From the NCBI GenBank assembly GCA_014529385.2, contig CM043962.1, forward strand, positions 85,310,180-85,374,179: DNA of 64,000 nt, read 5' to 3'. Below are positions 33,756 through 44,468 of this stretch, piece after piece (the first letter of the stretch is position 1; each line of letters starts with the position of its first letter). The position numbers and the translations under genes are program-made. Source of the DNA: Adiantum capillus-veneris (lineage: Eukaryota > Streptophyta > Polypodiopsida > Polypodiales > Pteridaceae). The notes below the pieces were generated by a model. That model saw only the letters and a program-made list of their open reading frames with translations, did not search any database and was not told where the DNA came from.

Positions 33756-36628
33756 ATGGCAGATCAAAGAAGAGTGCAACCAGTGGGTTTACTTCGGGGC
33801 ATTGTTTTGGATGTGGCCGGCTTATCCTTTGCTGTTTCCTTAGTAGTCTTGAATATTGAAGATCATAATCAAGATTATCACACTATCTTGGGAAGACCCT
33901 GGTTACGACAAGTGAGGGTAAAGCATAATTGGGAAGAAAATATGCTTACAGTAAAGAAGGGTAAAAGAAAAGTGCGTGTGATGCTGGGAACATGCCGACA
34001 ACCAGTTCAGGCAGCATGGCCAGTGATAGCTGAAACAGTTAATATGGTGGAAGGATTAGAAGAGGATGAAGAGGAACAATGTCTCAAAGCTAACCCGGAT
34101 TTGGTTTCTCTATACCTTGCAGATATTTCTCTGATTCCGAAAGGGAATTCGGTGGGGGTTTCAGGAAATCCAGGAGGAATTGGGGAGCAACAACATGTGC
34201 TTCCGAGTCGTGAATCATTGGAGGACGTGATTCAGCAAGAACGAGCGTTTGAGGCGCAAATGGGAAAAATTACAAGGGTTAAGGAAGATGAATTAGAGAA
34301 GGTTTTTCTTGGGGAGCAAGCGGATTTGCAGCCCATATACATTAGTAAGCAGCTGGAGGCAAGTTTTAGAGATGATTTGATCAAGTTACTGACAGAGTTT
34401 AAGGATGTTTTCGCATGGGAATATGCGGATATGCAGGGATTGGATCCTAAGTTTTATCTGCACACGATCAATCTAAAACCGGATGCGGTGCTAGTGAAGC
34501 AGCACTCATACAGGATGAATCCGAATGTGGCAAAGAAAGTTAAGATGGAAATTGATCGCCTGTTGGAAGTGGGTTTTATTACCCCTATTGATAATCCGGA
34601 GTGTATTTCTCCAATTGTGGTCGTACCAAAGAAAAATAAGCAAATCCGAATTTGTGTGGATTATCAGAAATTGAATGCAGCTACTGTTCCAGATCCTTTT
34701 CCTCTTTCGTTTTTGGATTCCATTTTGGATGATGTAGCAGGACATGAGATGTATAATTTTTTGGATGGATTTAGTGGATATAATCAAATCCGAATGGCAT
34801 TGCAGGATCAGCCAAAAACAACTTTTATTACCGCATGGGGAGTATTTGCTTGTACAGTAATGTGGTTTGGATTGCGGAATGCACCTTCCACTTTTCAAAG
34901 GGATATGTTTCAAATCTTTGGGCCTTATTTAACGGATTTTATGAGGATTTTTTTGGATGATCTCAGTGTTTTTGGAGCACAATTAGAGCATTTGAAACAA
35001 TTACGGTTATGCTTTATGAAATGCAGAGAGGTGAAATTCAGTTTGAATCCTTTAAAGTGTGCATTTGCTGTCCGCAGTGGCAGGTTACTGGGGCATATCA
35101 TTTCTGAAGATGGTATTTCTGTGGATCCGGATAAAATTGCCGCAATTATGGAAGTGCCTGCACCGCGGAACCAGAAGCAATGTCAGATTTTCCTAGGTCA
35201 AGCCCGATGGCATGGGAGGCATTTGCGGTTTGTCGCGCATTTGGCAATCCCGATTACTCAGGCAGCTCATGCTATAGATTTTGAATGGACGCAGGAATGT
35301 GATTTGGCTTTTCGAAGATTAAAACTGCAGCTATCCAAAGCTTCGATTATGCTGGCACCAAATTGGGGTGAGTATTTTCATGTGTTCGTGGATGCTTCAG
35401 ATCGAGCTATTGGCATTGTGCTGATGCAGAAACAAAGTCAAGGATGGTTCCGACCTGTCTATTATGCCAGTAGACGATTATCATCCGCAGAAAGAAATTA
35501 TTCCGTAACTGAAAAGGAATGTTTAGGGATGATTTATTCAGTGAAGAAATTCCGGCACTATCTGTTGGGCCAACGTTTTTTCTTCCATGTGGACCATTCA
35601 GCTCTTTTATACCTGGTAAGGCAACAGAATTTGACGAGCAGATTGGCCAGATGGGTGCTTTTGCTGCAGGAATTTGACTTTGAGGTCATACATCGGCCAA
35701 GGGCCCAGCATGTGGTGACTGACTACCTATCTAGGTTAGATTCCGGAGAGCCGCCGAAGGGTGTAGCTGATGAATTTCCGGATGCGTCTCTGTTTCTAAC
35801 AGGAGTAGCTGCAGAGGATAGCACAGTCCCGCAACAGGCGAGGGTTATTCCTAGCATTCCATGGACATGGTATGAGGAGATGTTTTATTTTCTCTACAAT
35901 GGCGAAATGCCTTCTTTCTTGTCCAACCATCAGAGAAAACGTATGGCTATCAGAAGCCGGAATTTTGAGATTATTATGGGGAAGCTCTATTATCGTACAG
36001 TGGCAGAGGTGTTACTCCGATGTGTGCTACCACAAGAGCAGGAAGCAGTATTAGAGGAAGTCCATACTGGTATTGCGGGAGGTCACTTTGCAGCATTAAT
36101 CACAGCTCGAAAGGTTCTCCAATCTCGATTATGGTGTCCCACATTGTTTCACGATGCGAGAAATTATGTGCAATAGTGTGATGTGTGTCAGCGGTTGGGG
36201 CAACCTACCGAACGGTCCAGAATGCCTTTTCAGCCAGTTTTTCCTTTGGAGCCTTTTTAAAAGTGGGGTTTGGATTTTGTTGGTCCTTTTAAACCAGTGG
36301 CAGCTCACATAGGAAATAAGTATATCTTGACAGCCACGGATTACGCTACCAAATGGGTGGAGGTATGGCCTTTGAAAGACAACAGTGCAGTTTCTGTGGT
36401 GGGATGCTTATATAAGGATATCTTTTCTAGATATGGCTGCCCTATTGAGTTGGTTAGTGACAAGGGAAGTCATTTTTCGAATAAGGTGATGGAGAGAATG
36501 CTACGGTTCTATTTTGTATTACACAAGAAATCTTCTCCATATTATCCTTAGGCGAATGGGCAAGCAGAATCAACTAATAAGCAATTGATTCGGATTTTAA
36601 CAAAGTTGGTGAATATGCATCGGACGGA
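33756..36628 (+). pseudogene. Element 4 RT, RNase H and integrase
   Basis: The 806-codon frame 33756-36176 has the end of the protease, then RT with [30 protein letters not shown] and catalytic FLDD at about residue 400. RNase H follows with VFVDASDRAIGIVLM (about residue 544), [20 protein letters not shown] and HVDHSALLYL. The integrase zinc finger starts HTGIAGGHF at about 36065. It is cut by a TAG at 36174-36176, after which CDVCQR completes it. The catalytic core at 36270-36551 shows LDFVGP, SDKGSHF and, past a TAG at 36549-36551, ANGQAEST, so all three acidic positions are present. Both stops are one C-to-T step from Gln. Confidence 0.9.
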
Positions 36629-39267
36629 TTGGGATGTGAAACTTCCTTCCGCCTTATGAGTATGCGGATGTTGATTGTGGATCGGCTTCTTCCGGAGGAT
36701 TCTGTGATTTATCTATTGGATGTTTTGCAGGTATTGGATGAAGAGTGGCTGAATAGTTTTGCGGTGCTGCAGGATCTGCAGTCTAGGCGGAAAAAATGGC
36801 TGGATCGCCCGAAAGAACGGCAATTTGTTCGGGGACAGCTGGTCCTTGTCTTCAATTCCCGTCTCGGGAAGATGCCGGGGAAGCTTAAATTACGGTGGTC
36901 AGGACCATTTTGTATTTTTCAAGCGTGCGGACCTATCTCTTTTTATTTGGCGGATTTGAGGGGGGAGGTTATTTCTGTGCCGATCAATGGTTTCAGACTA
37001 CGCCATTATGTTTCACCTACCACAATTCAGTGCCCCTTTGCTGTGGTACAAGAGCCGGAAGCCGCCCTAATCATGATTGGGGATTCTTTTGCATGCAATC
37101 TTGGAAAGCGGGGAAGGATCTATGATGGTTGTGACACCGTGGATCGCCCTATTTTGGGAACTCAGTGTGGAAAGGTTATTACTGCATGCAGACGATTTTT
37201 ATTGTGGTTCTCTTGTTTCGTGTGTCGTGCGCTCTCAGTGCTCTACTCTCTGCTCCTTCATCTCATCGCCACCATGACAGCTTCCCATCTGCAATGTGTC
37301 CCTTCCACTCCCGTGCAGCAGCTCGCGCTTCGACGAGTGGATGCATGGCTGGAAGACTTGCGGTTGCGTGTGTTTGCCAACCTGGATTGGCAAGGGATCC
37401 CAGCTCACCCGCAGACAGCAGGTTTGATTGAGCAACTCGCTGCTGGCAATATGGTGGTGCTGAATAATCAGCAGATTCAGTTGACAGCAGAAAGGATTTC
37501 AAGGTGTTTCTGTTTGCCCAACGATGGCGTGGTGCGCACCTCTCATGTGATCTCTGCTGCAGATGTAGAACAAGAATTTGGTTTGAAGGTCAAAGGGGAG
37601 TATAAACTGTCAGGGTTGTCAGATGTAGCAACCAGGGATGCATATAGGTGGTTTCTCGAGGCCATTTGGCTGCAAGACAAAACTTATACCATTTCGACCC
37701 GAGCAAGAAATGTGTTGCATTCGGCCAACTTTGGGCCAATAGCTTGGGCAGCGGTGGTCAGAGAGCGACTGCTAGCGGAGTGCCAACGAGTGATGGAACA
37801 GTTGGGGAGGAATACCCCAACCAATACAAAGGTGGGACAACTGCTCACATTGATTTTTCCGTTGAGAGAAGTTTTTCCTCTCGCCCTGCGTCCTCTCTGC
37901 CACTTTGAAGATGATCGCTTGATGGTCCAAGGCACTAATGCTCCGCTGTCGCAAACACAAAGCTTGGCAGTGCCGGCTGAGAGGGAAACACGGCAGCAGG
38001 AGGTGGGCGTTGGGGATTTGCCTGGTCCATCGACAGTAGTGGTATCTTCTGGAGCCCAAGAGATGGCCACTGCAGGTGCAGGATTAGCAAGCCGCAAGCG
38101 CGGAAGGGAGGAACATCAATTTTTGACACCACCTCCGGCAACTGCATCTCTTGTTTTGGAAGATTCTACGGTGGCTCGCTGGCGTCGCCGAATGCAGGAG
38201 AGAGTGAGTAATGCTACTCCTTTGTAGACGAGCTCTTCTCCGGCTGCGAATGTCCCCGCTCAACCAGAAACTTCGGGTACTACTAATGCGGCTGCCTTGA
38301 TGGGAGGTACTCTCCCCGCGCGCTACCCTGGGAGGCTACGGCAGCAGCGACCCCTGCTGACCAATTACAGGCATACAGCACATTTTTTAGCAGACTTGCA
38401 GAGTCTATTCGTGCGGCCTGGCCAGCCCCAACCACAGAGGGACGAGTCAATGAGTTGGAAGCGCAGGTAGCGGCTTCGCAGACTCGCATTGCCGAGTTAA
38501 CCACTCAGAATGAAGAACTGACTGCCACAACTCGCCAGCAAGGGGCGGAAATACAAATGTTAAGAGAGGCTAATGCTGAGTTTGTGACCTCTATCCAACA
38601 GGAACTTCTTCAGTTGAGAACACAGCATAGCCTAGCCTCTTACTTAACCTCACACCCTGGCGATGTAATGATCAACATGACTGATTTGGACGCATTGGCA
38701 GTGGAGATGCAAGAAGATCTCCGAATTTTTTTAGATAATCAATTACAAAGCTGGAGCACATGCTTGACTGCTGAGGTGAGAGTACAGCCACCCACTCAGC
38801 AGGTTGTGGTGCACCAACTCGAGTCATCCAACACTGACAGAGGTAAGAGTGTTGTTCCCGAGGGTTTTGATGTTGCTGATTGGACACAAGCTACAGAGGA
38901 TTGTGCTGAAGCCCAGGCTCATGTATCTCGTTTGTAGAAAATGATTCGTCAATTTCGTAAGGAGCGACGCAGGGTCTATTTTTGGGTGGAGACCTTAGCT
39001 CATTCTTTTTCTCTCAGTCTACCACCTTGCCCTCCATTTTGGTCTTCTCTTAATAGATACCTTTCTCGCTATTATCCGTTACATACACCTCTTGCTCCTC
39101 TACCACAGCCGCCTCAATCTATCTCTTTGCGAACGCAGTTCATTCCTCGGGCTGCCTGGCCGGAACAAATTGAGATAGATCCACATCTTCTGGATGAGGT
39201 CTATCGGGCACATACTGCAGATTTTAGAGGCTTTGGCTATATTGATATTTCCTCTTCACCAGAGTAG
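36629..39267 (+). pseudogene. Element 4 integrase tail and extra post-integrase ORF
   Basis: The frame 36629-38227 begins with the integrase C-terminal region (RRKKWLDRPKERQF, LVLVFNSRLGKMPGKL, KLRWSGPFCIF). It then passes through a hydrophobic stretch (about 37190-37265) into a region starting MTASHLQCVPSTPVQQLALR. That region has WLEDLRLRVFANLDWQG and AYRWFLEAIWLQDKTYTIST, then a low-complexity tail. A TAG (38225-38227) and a frameshift near 38330 precede a coiled coil (38455-38600, VNELEAQVAASQTRIAELTT). The same frame, after a TAG at 38935-38937, continues to 39267. Athila/Tat elements often carry an ORF of unknown role in this position. I can name no domain. Confidence 0.6.
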
Positions 39268-39343
39268 GGTGCAGAGCAACCACCAGAACCTTCCAACCGG
39301 AGGCGCTGAGTGTGGGTTCCCGCAATCCACCGTGCGTGCCAGA

Positions 39344-39736
39344 TGTTACGGCATTAGCCGCACATGCGGTCCTGCGGAGGTCTGGACACTGTGGATCAGG
39401 AGTCATGCAGTATGTGGTGGCCGTAGCGGCAGTTCTTCACGGGATATCATGGGACAGGAGTGTGTGCACCATTCCCGATCTGCGCTGGAGAAGCGGTTGT
39501 ATATGGAGGGGCATACCTGTCTTTTGATGTAACTTAACCAATCTCTATGATATTCATGGCATCTACTGTTGTAACTCTGAGTCTGGAATATACATGAATG
39601 AAGCAAGAGGTGTTCTGTGCCTGTGTACTGTGTACTTCCTTCTCTTGTCATTCTATATGTTGATGTTCATATAATGTAGTTGCGGGTAATCATACCCGTA
39701 ATGCCTATTGCTCCAGTGCGGGCAATAGCCATTACG
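39344..39736 (+). repeat. Element 4 3' LTR (393 bp)
   Basis: It is the partner of the 5' LTR, with the final base changed from A to G. The two are close enough by eye to suggest a fairly recent insertion compared with elements 2 and 3. Confidence 0.94.
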
Positions 39737-39777
39737 CTCCAGTTAACTCAAGTGATATCATACACATTCTAAAAAGT

Positions 39778-41830
39778 GACCTCCCCGGGATTGCGGTGGG
39801 GTTCTCAAGTCTGTTTTGAAGCTCGATGAGTGTGAGGTCCTAAAGAACAAGAAGCTGGCGAGAGTCACCATTACCCTCATGAACAAAGCTCTAGATCCAT
39901 CAATAACGAAAGAGGATCCACGATACTTCAGGGTGCAATCCGAAAACAACATTCTAACTCTAGGATCATTTCAGGTATACTTCGTTCACTCTATAATAAC
40001 AAAATTATTGATTATTTGGTTGTTGATTTTGTGTTTTCGTTTTTGACAGCAGGTTGATAAGGAAAATTTTGAAATCCTCAATTGGGTTTTAAGTCAAACC
40101 CAAATTCCTTCTATCATCAGTGAACAAAGAAACGGATCCGTTATTTCAGTGGAAGGATTTGGTGACTATACAGTGGAATGGCACATGGCAGGTGACTTAA
40201 AGACTTTTAAGTGTATGTACAACATAACACACAGAGCAGCTGTGGCAAATCCATGCTTATATTGCATATATGATGCACAATCTCTTGAGAGTGTGCAATG
40301 GAATAGAGCTCCCAATAGACATCTTCAAGATAAAACTTTTAGACCGGTGCTTGATATTCCTCTGAGTAGAGTTCACATTTGTACACTTCATGCACTCTGT
40401 CCAATAATTGAAAAGGTGGTTCATTTGTACATATGTTTTGCATGGACATTAAAGCAAGAGAGTGAGTCAAAAAGAGTGATCAAAGCATTAGAGGGAGTGC
40501 TCTCAGACATTGGTTTTCATGGAGGCAATGTCAAAATCGAAGAGGACCCTAAAATGTCTCAAAGTCGTTACAAGGTACCTAGGAAAGCATCGATAGGCGG
40601 CGTGAACATTAGGAAAATTTTGAACTCATTTTTGGGCCTTTTAAGAGTGCCACATCATCAAAGTTGTACAAAAGAAAGCAACCTGGTAGACCCCTCTAAA
40701 TATTGCTTAGAACCCCATGATATGACCTATCATTGGAAAGTTCTTGAAAAATGGATTCTAAAGAGCCAAGGTCCGAAAAGTTTGGATGACTTCTATGAAA
40801 GTTGTGCCATTTTTTTTCAATCAGCCAGGTTTTGTTACCGTTACGATAATCTAAAATCACCTTTTTCTAGCTCTACATGAAGGCAATGTCCGATACATGC
40901 ATGCTATATATCAATAGATAGCATTTAAAGAGTAGATTCTAAATATCCAACCTCCAATGTTTGGATCTTATTTGCAAAAAAATTACCGATCCCCACTTTT
41001 TGAAAGCTATGCCACATCAACAATTCTTACAAGGCCCATTTTTGAGTCCAAACTTTTCCTAATGAGGAAAGAAGGTTTTTTGGGTTTAGCCTCAAAGATT
41101 CAGATAGAGAAGAAAGGAGAAACCTATTCAACAAATGGAAACAGTTACATAAAGTGGTTAAAGACAATGCTGGTGGTGGGGCAATCCAAAATCACAAGGT
41201 AAATGTGTGGAAATCACTAGATAAAATTTTCCACTACGTTGAACAACATTCTTGGGACCAAAGCAAGCTCACATAATTTCAAGCAGCCTTGCTGGATTGG
41301 AAGAAGGCTTACCTTACAAGGTGGAGTGGGCAACATATCACACATTACATGGTGGGTTAGCATTCTATTATACAAAATAAAATTTTAAATTGTACTCTAC
41401 TGACCATTTTGTTTTATTTCAACGCAGTACATACTGTTCAACCATGGTCCATATTTTGCCAAGACATACGGCTCACTATCAATATGGTCCACATGAGAAA
41501 ACCCACTACATGGCAAGAACAGGTTATTTTAAGCACACTAGACATCGGGGAGGAAAGGATAGGGCCAATATCCTATTAGAGTTACACCAATGGACTTATA
41601 GATTACTAATTCATAGAGCAAGGTAGAAGGAGCTTCTTAAAAGTTCAGAAATTACACGGTCTTTACAACACATCTGCAAAGAGAAGAAACAGATGGCTTG
41701 GGGAGCTTCGAAACAGGTGGATAAGAACAGAGCATTTAATGTTATTAGTGATAGATATATAGGCCTACTCACTCACTATGCCCAAACTCAGGCACGGTCA
41801 CATAAGGAGTAATTATTCCAACCATGTGGT
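39778..41830 (+). pseudogene. 3' half of the degenerate transposase-like gene
   Basis: An exon ending at 39974 (LDECEVLKNKKLARVTITLMN, ILTLGSFQ) is joined in phase across a 78-bp intron to an exon 40053-40880. The latter reads WHMAGDLKTFKCMYNITHRA, a possible zinc-ligand pair CLYC, and RVHICTLHALCPIIEKVVHLYI. Further blocks are MFGSYLQKNYRSPLFESYAT (40957-41200), DWKKAYLTRWSGQHITHYM before GTGGGT (about 41290-41350), and, after an acceptor near 41426, FNHGPYFAKTYG and THYMARTGYFKHTRHRGG to about 41825. The layout (GDLK, C-x2-C, LHAL, then a basic C-terminal HY...R block) recalls a widespread family of transposase-like proteins known from many eukaryotes. This is from memory and unconfirmed. 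Confidence 0.5.
39975..40052 (+). other. Predicted intron in the transposase-like gene
   Basis: The donor is CAG|GTATAC and the acceptor is TTTTTGACAGCAG|GTT, after a T-rich tract. Joining 39974 to 40053 keeps one open frame over more than 280 codons, which supports the splice. Confidence 0.7.
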
Positions 41831-42774
41831 GCGAGACTTCTAATCTTACCCTAACGACCACTCTTTGGCCCTTGGAGTGTTGTTCACATTGTGCTCTAAC
41901 CCCGTAATGCAGTGGCTTTGGTGCACACACAGTTAACAACACACAGGAAGGGGAGAGAGGTAGGGAGAAAGAACTTGTCTCTACAATATCCAATGGCGCT
42001 GAGTTGGATGGTGATGTCGTAGGCCGCCGACAGCAAGAACCAGAAGGTGGCGATGGAGATGGTGACGCGGCAGCAAAGGACTCAAACCAGTGGAGGTCGC
42101 TCAATGTAGGATCACGAGAGGTGGCCAAGGGGAAGAGCACAGAAAAGGCAAAGGCAACGGCGATTTGTTTGTTCTACTTGGAGATGGAGATGGCGACTGC
42201 AAGGGCGATCAACGTCTAACTCTAAATGGAGGATCATGAGAGCTAGCCAAGGGAAAGAGCACAGAAAAGGAAAAGGCAACGACGATTTGTTTGTTCTACT
42301 TGGAGATGGATATGGCAACTGCAAGGGAGATTGGTGTCTGACTCTAAACGGTCACTCAAAAAAGGCACCTTAAATGGGCTCAAATTCCCATGCAATATGA
42401 TTTACCAGCCACAATCTGGGTGTAATCATGCGCATAAGTGAAGTTGTTACCCTCACTGAGGTAAGCATTCTGATTTTAGAGGCAGTACCCCCGCCAAACA
42501 TTTTAACTATACCCTCGTCCCAGATGAGCGCTCTTCTGCCTCTTTTCGCGTCCTCTACTGCCCATCCTTTTAACTCTACCCCCATCGATGCTACACGGTA
42601 AGCAAACCATCTCTTTTGTGCTCCCAACTCTTTTTGCACATCTCCTCTTACTCTCTAGTGCTCCTCCTTTTTGCGCATCCTTCTCTTACTCCTGTTTTGT
42701 AGTGCTTTAGTGACGCATAACTCTACACACAGTAAAGAGGTATGCTACTACACTTTTGTGCACTTGTATTTTGT
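41831..42774. other. Non-coding stretch with a 122-bp tandem duplication
   Basis: Apart from the duplication at 42103-42347, no feature is supported. The minus-strand frame 41769-42140 is Ser/Pro-rich and has no domain. Sequences such as GAGGTAAGC and CGGTAAGC occur, but no coding frame accompanies them. Confidence 0.4.
42103..42347 (+). repeat. Tandem duplication, two copies of about 122 bp
   Basis: Copies start at 42103 and 42225 with AATGNAGGATCAYGAGAG. Both carry AAGAGCACAGAAAAGG and GCGATTTGTTTGTTCTACTT or its ACGATT variant. They differ at roughly one base in ten. Confidence 0.85.
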
Positions 42775-43036
42775 GTAGTCATTACCAAGCGAATAAGGGA
42801 AGGTAAACCCTGTTTGTTGCACCTATTCGCTTGGTACTGACCATCGTCTTTATTAAGGATGTTTGCTATTACACTTTTTTGAGGTCAGTACCAAGCGAAT
42901 AAGGGAAGGCAAACTTTGTTCGATGCACCTGTTCGCTTGGTACTGACCTCGAAAAATATAAATGATGTTTTCTATTACACTTTTCTGAGGTCAGTACTAA
43001 GCAAATAAGGGGAAGGTTAACCCTTTTTGTTGCAGG
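42775..43036. repeat. 106-bp hairpin satellite, array A (2.5 units)
   Basis: Units start at about 42775, 42881 and 42987, giving a period of exactly 106 bp. Each contains an inverted repeat: left arm GAGGTCAGTACCAAGCGAAT, a loop of about 30 bp, and right arm ending GGTACTGACCTC. The second unit pairs over 20 bp without mismatch (42881-42900 with 42931-42950). Between hairpins lies an A/T-rich linker with TGCTATTACACTTTT. The third unit is cut at 43036 by an insertion. Confidence 0.93.
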
Positions 43037-44084
43037 TTTAGGGTTTTTTTTACCAAATAAGCGTTTTGAATTTATAAGGGAGAAGAAAAATTACAACTTA
43101 ACACCCATGTAGGGGGTTTTGAGTTAGAAAACACTAGGGACAGGCGCAAAGGCCAAGTTTCAGACTTTACAAAAAGTGGCCTACTAATTTCCGGGGGATA
43201 CAACTGACAATAAACAGTTAGAAGTTAATCCTTTTCCTTCACAGCCAGTCTATCTCTTCTTGAAGCTTGTTGGCAAATTTTAGGGCTTCCTCATATTTAC
43301 TGGCTAGCTCAAGCACTTCATCCTTCATCTCTTGTAGCATCTAGAGAGCCATTCTTGGCGAGAAATTATAGATAGCATCTAGAGAGCCATTCTCGGAGAG
43401 CAATCCCTGCAGGTCTTCACGCCTTCTTGCTTCCAGAGAGTCTTTGAGGATTGAGACTCTGTGCATGTAGATCCTCATTTGTTCCAGCTTGAGGCTAGCA
43501 TCCTGCACAAAGCATTTAGCAAATAAGATCTTCAAACTAGGAGCTTGGAAATTGGGAACAAAAAGGAAAGAATTTATGAGCTTCTAAGGGTTGGTAGCTC
43601 TCGTGTTGGTTTGGTAGTTGAGGAAGGCAGAATTACCAGCGGCTTACCTCGAGGATTGACTCTCGTGTTGACATCAGCCACTCTCGAGCTCTGTCGGTCG
43701 AGAACGCTAAGGGTACCATCGGGGGAGGACCAAGGGGGGACCTCATAAGGAGGGACCGGATGCGGTCCTGTGGCGCTGCGGGAGTGGCATCACCACTATC
43801 CTAAGCTTCCTGTAGTTGCTCTGTGAAACCTTGAGGGAGGTTCTAAAAAAACTGCTAGTTAAATAGACTAGATGGACATGCCTGAAAAGCAGGGCCTGGG
43901 TTCTGGCTGATGAGTGGTCTATGAGGTGGTGGTACCGCCATGCGTTTTCATGAGAGGTAGACGTGGGAGGGAGAAGCAATGGTACCACTCCCCTAGAGTT
44001 AGGGGAGGTGATGGGAGGGCACGACATGACAATTAGGACAACATGGACTTAAACGTCTCCTTCACATTGGTATTTTGTTGCAGG
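43037..44084. other. ~1.05-kb insertion splitting the hairpin satellite
   Basis: The 12-bp direct repeat TTTTGTTGCAGG lies at 43025-43036 and 44073-44084. To the right, satellite sequence resumes with ACCTATTCGCTTG. The duplication length (9-12 bp) would suit a Mutator-like or other DNA element, but I see no convincing terminal inverted repeats. Inside, a 37-bp-spaced direct repeat GCATCTAGAGAGCCATTCT occurs at about 43338-43395. Confidence 0.6.
43341..43535 (-). pseudogene. Short coiled-coil frame inside the insertion
   Basis: The minus-strand frame (64 codons) reads SLKLEQMRIYMHRVSILKDSL and is predicted coiled coil. Past a stop the same style continues to about 43245 (MKDEVLELASKYEEALKFAN). 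It may be a fragment of a coiled-coil protein gene captured by the inserted element. The family is not recognised. Confidence 0.35.
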
Positions 44085-44120
44085 GGATGCAAACCTATTC
44101 GCTTGCTATTACACTATTTT

Positions 44121-44403
44121 GAGGTCAGTACCAAGAGAATAAGGGAAGGCAAAATCTATTTGATACACCTGCTCGCTTGGTACTGACCTCAAAAAATATA
44201 AGTGATGTTTGCTATTACACTTTTTTGAGGTCAGTACCAAGCGAATAAGGGAAGGAAAACTCTATTTGATGCACTTGGTCGCTTGGTACTGACCTCAAAA
44301 AATATAAGTGATGTCTGCTATTACATTTTTTTGAGGTCAGTACCAAGCGAATAAGGGAAGGCAAACTCTGTCCGATGCACCTGTTCGCTTGGTACTGACA
44401 TCT
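44121..44403. repeat. 106-bp hairpin satellite, array B (2.7 units)
   Basis: Units start at 44121, 44227 and 44333, again 106 bp apart. Arms are GAGGTCAGTACCAAGCGAAT and its complement (for example 44227-44243 with 44279-44296). Loop sequences vary slightly (ATTTGATGCACTTG, GTCCGATGCACCTG) but the arms stay paired. The array ends about 65 bp before the histone-fold frame. Confidence 0.93.
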
Positions 44404-44468
44404 TCTAAAATTGTAAGTCCCTTGTGCTGACAAATGAAATGTTGTTTTCTATTATGCTATTTCTAGAG

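Larger units (their letters stand above)
29580..39736 (+). mobile_element. Element 4: Athila/Tat-like gypsy element with extra 3' ORF
   Basis: LTRs lie at 29580-29980 and 39344-39736. They start TGTTACGGCATTAG and end GCCATTACA or GCCATTACG. Flanks are CTCCG and CTCCA, a 5-bp duplication with one mismatch. The RT reads [12 protein letters not shown], which places it with the non-chromodomain Athila/Tat side of gypsy. Order: gag, protease, RT/RNase H, integrase, then about 2 kb of additional sense-strand coding. A solo LTR of another family interrupts gag. Without it the element is about 8.5 kb. Confidence 0.93.

Noticed and set aside
37190-37265. Hydrophobic stretch after integrase in element 4, as a possible transmembrane segment of an envelope-like protein
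   Set aside because: It is a single stretch in a frame-damaged region, with no signal peptide, cysteine pattern or cleavage site, so an envelope call is not supported.
41769-42140. 123-codon Ser/Pro-rich minus-strand frame
   Set aside because: No domain; it overlaps a tandem duplication and contains no conserved motif.
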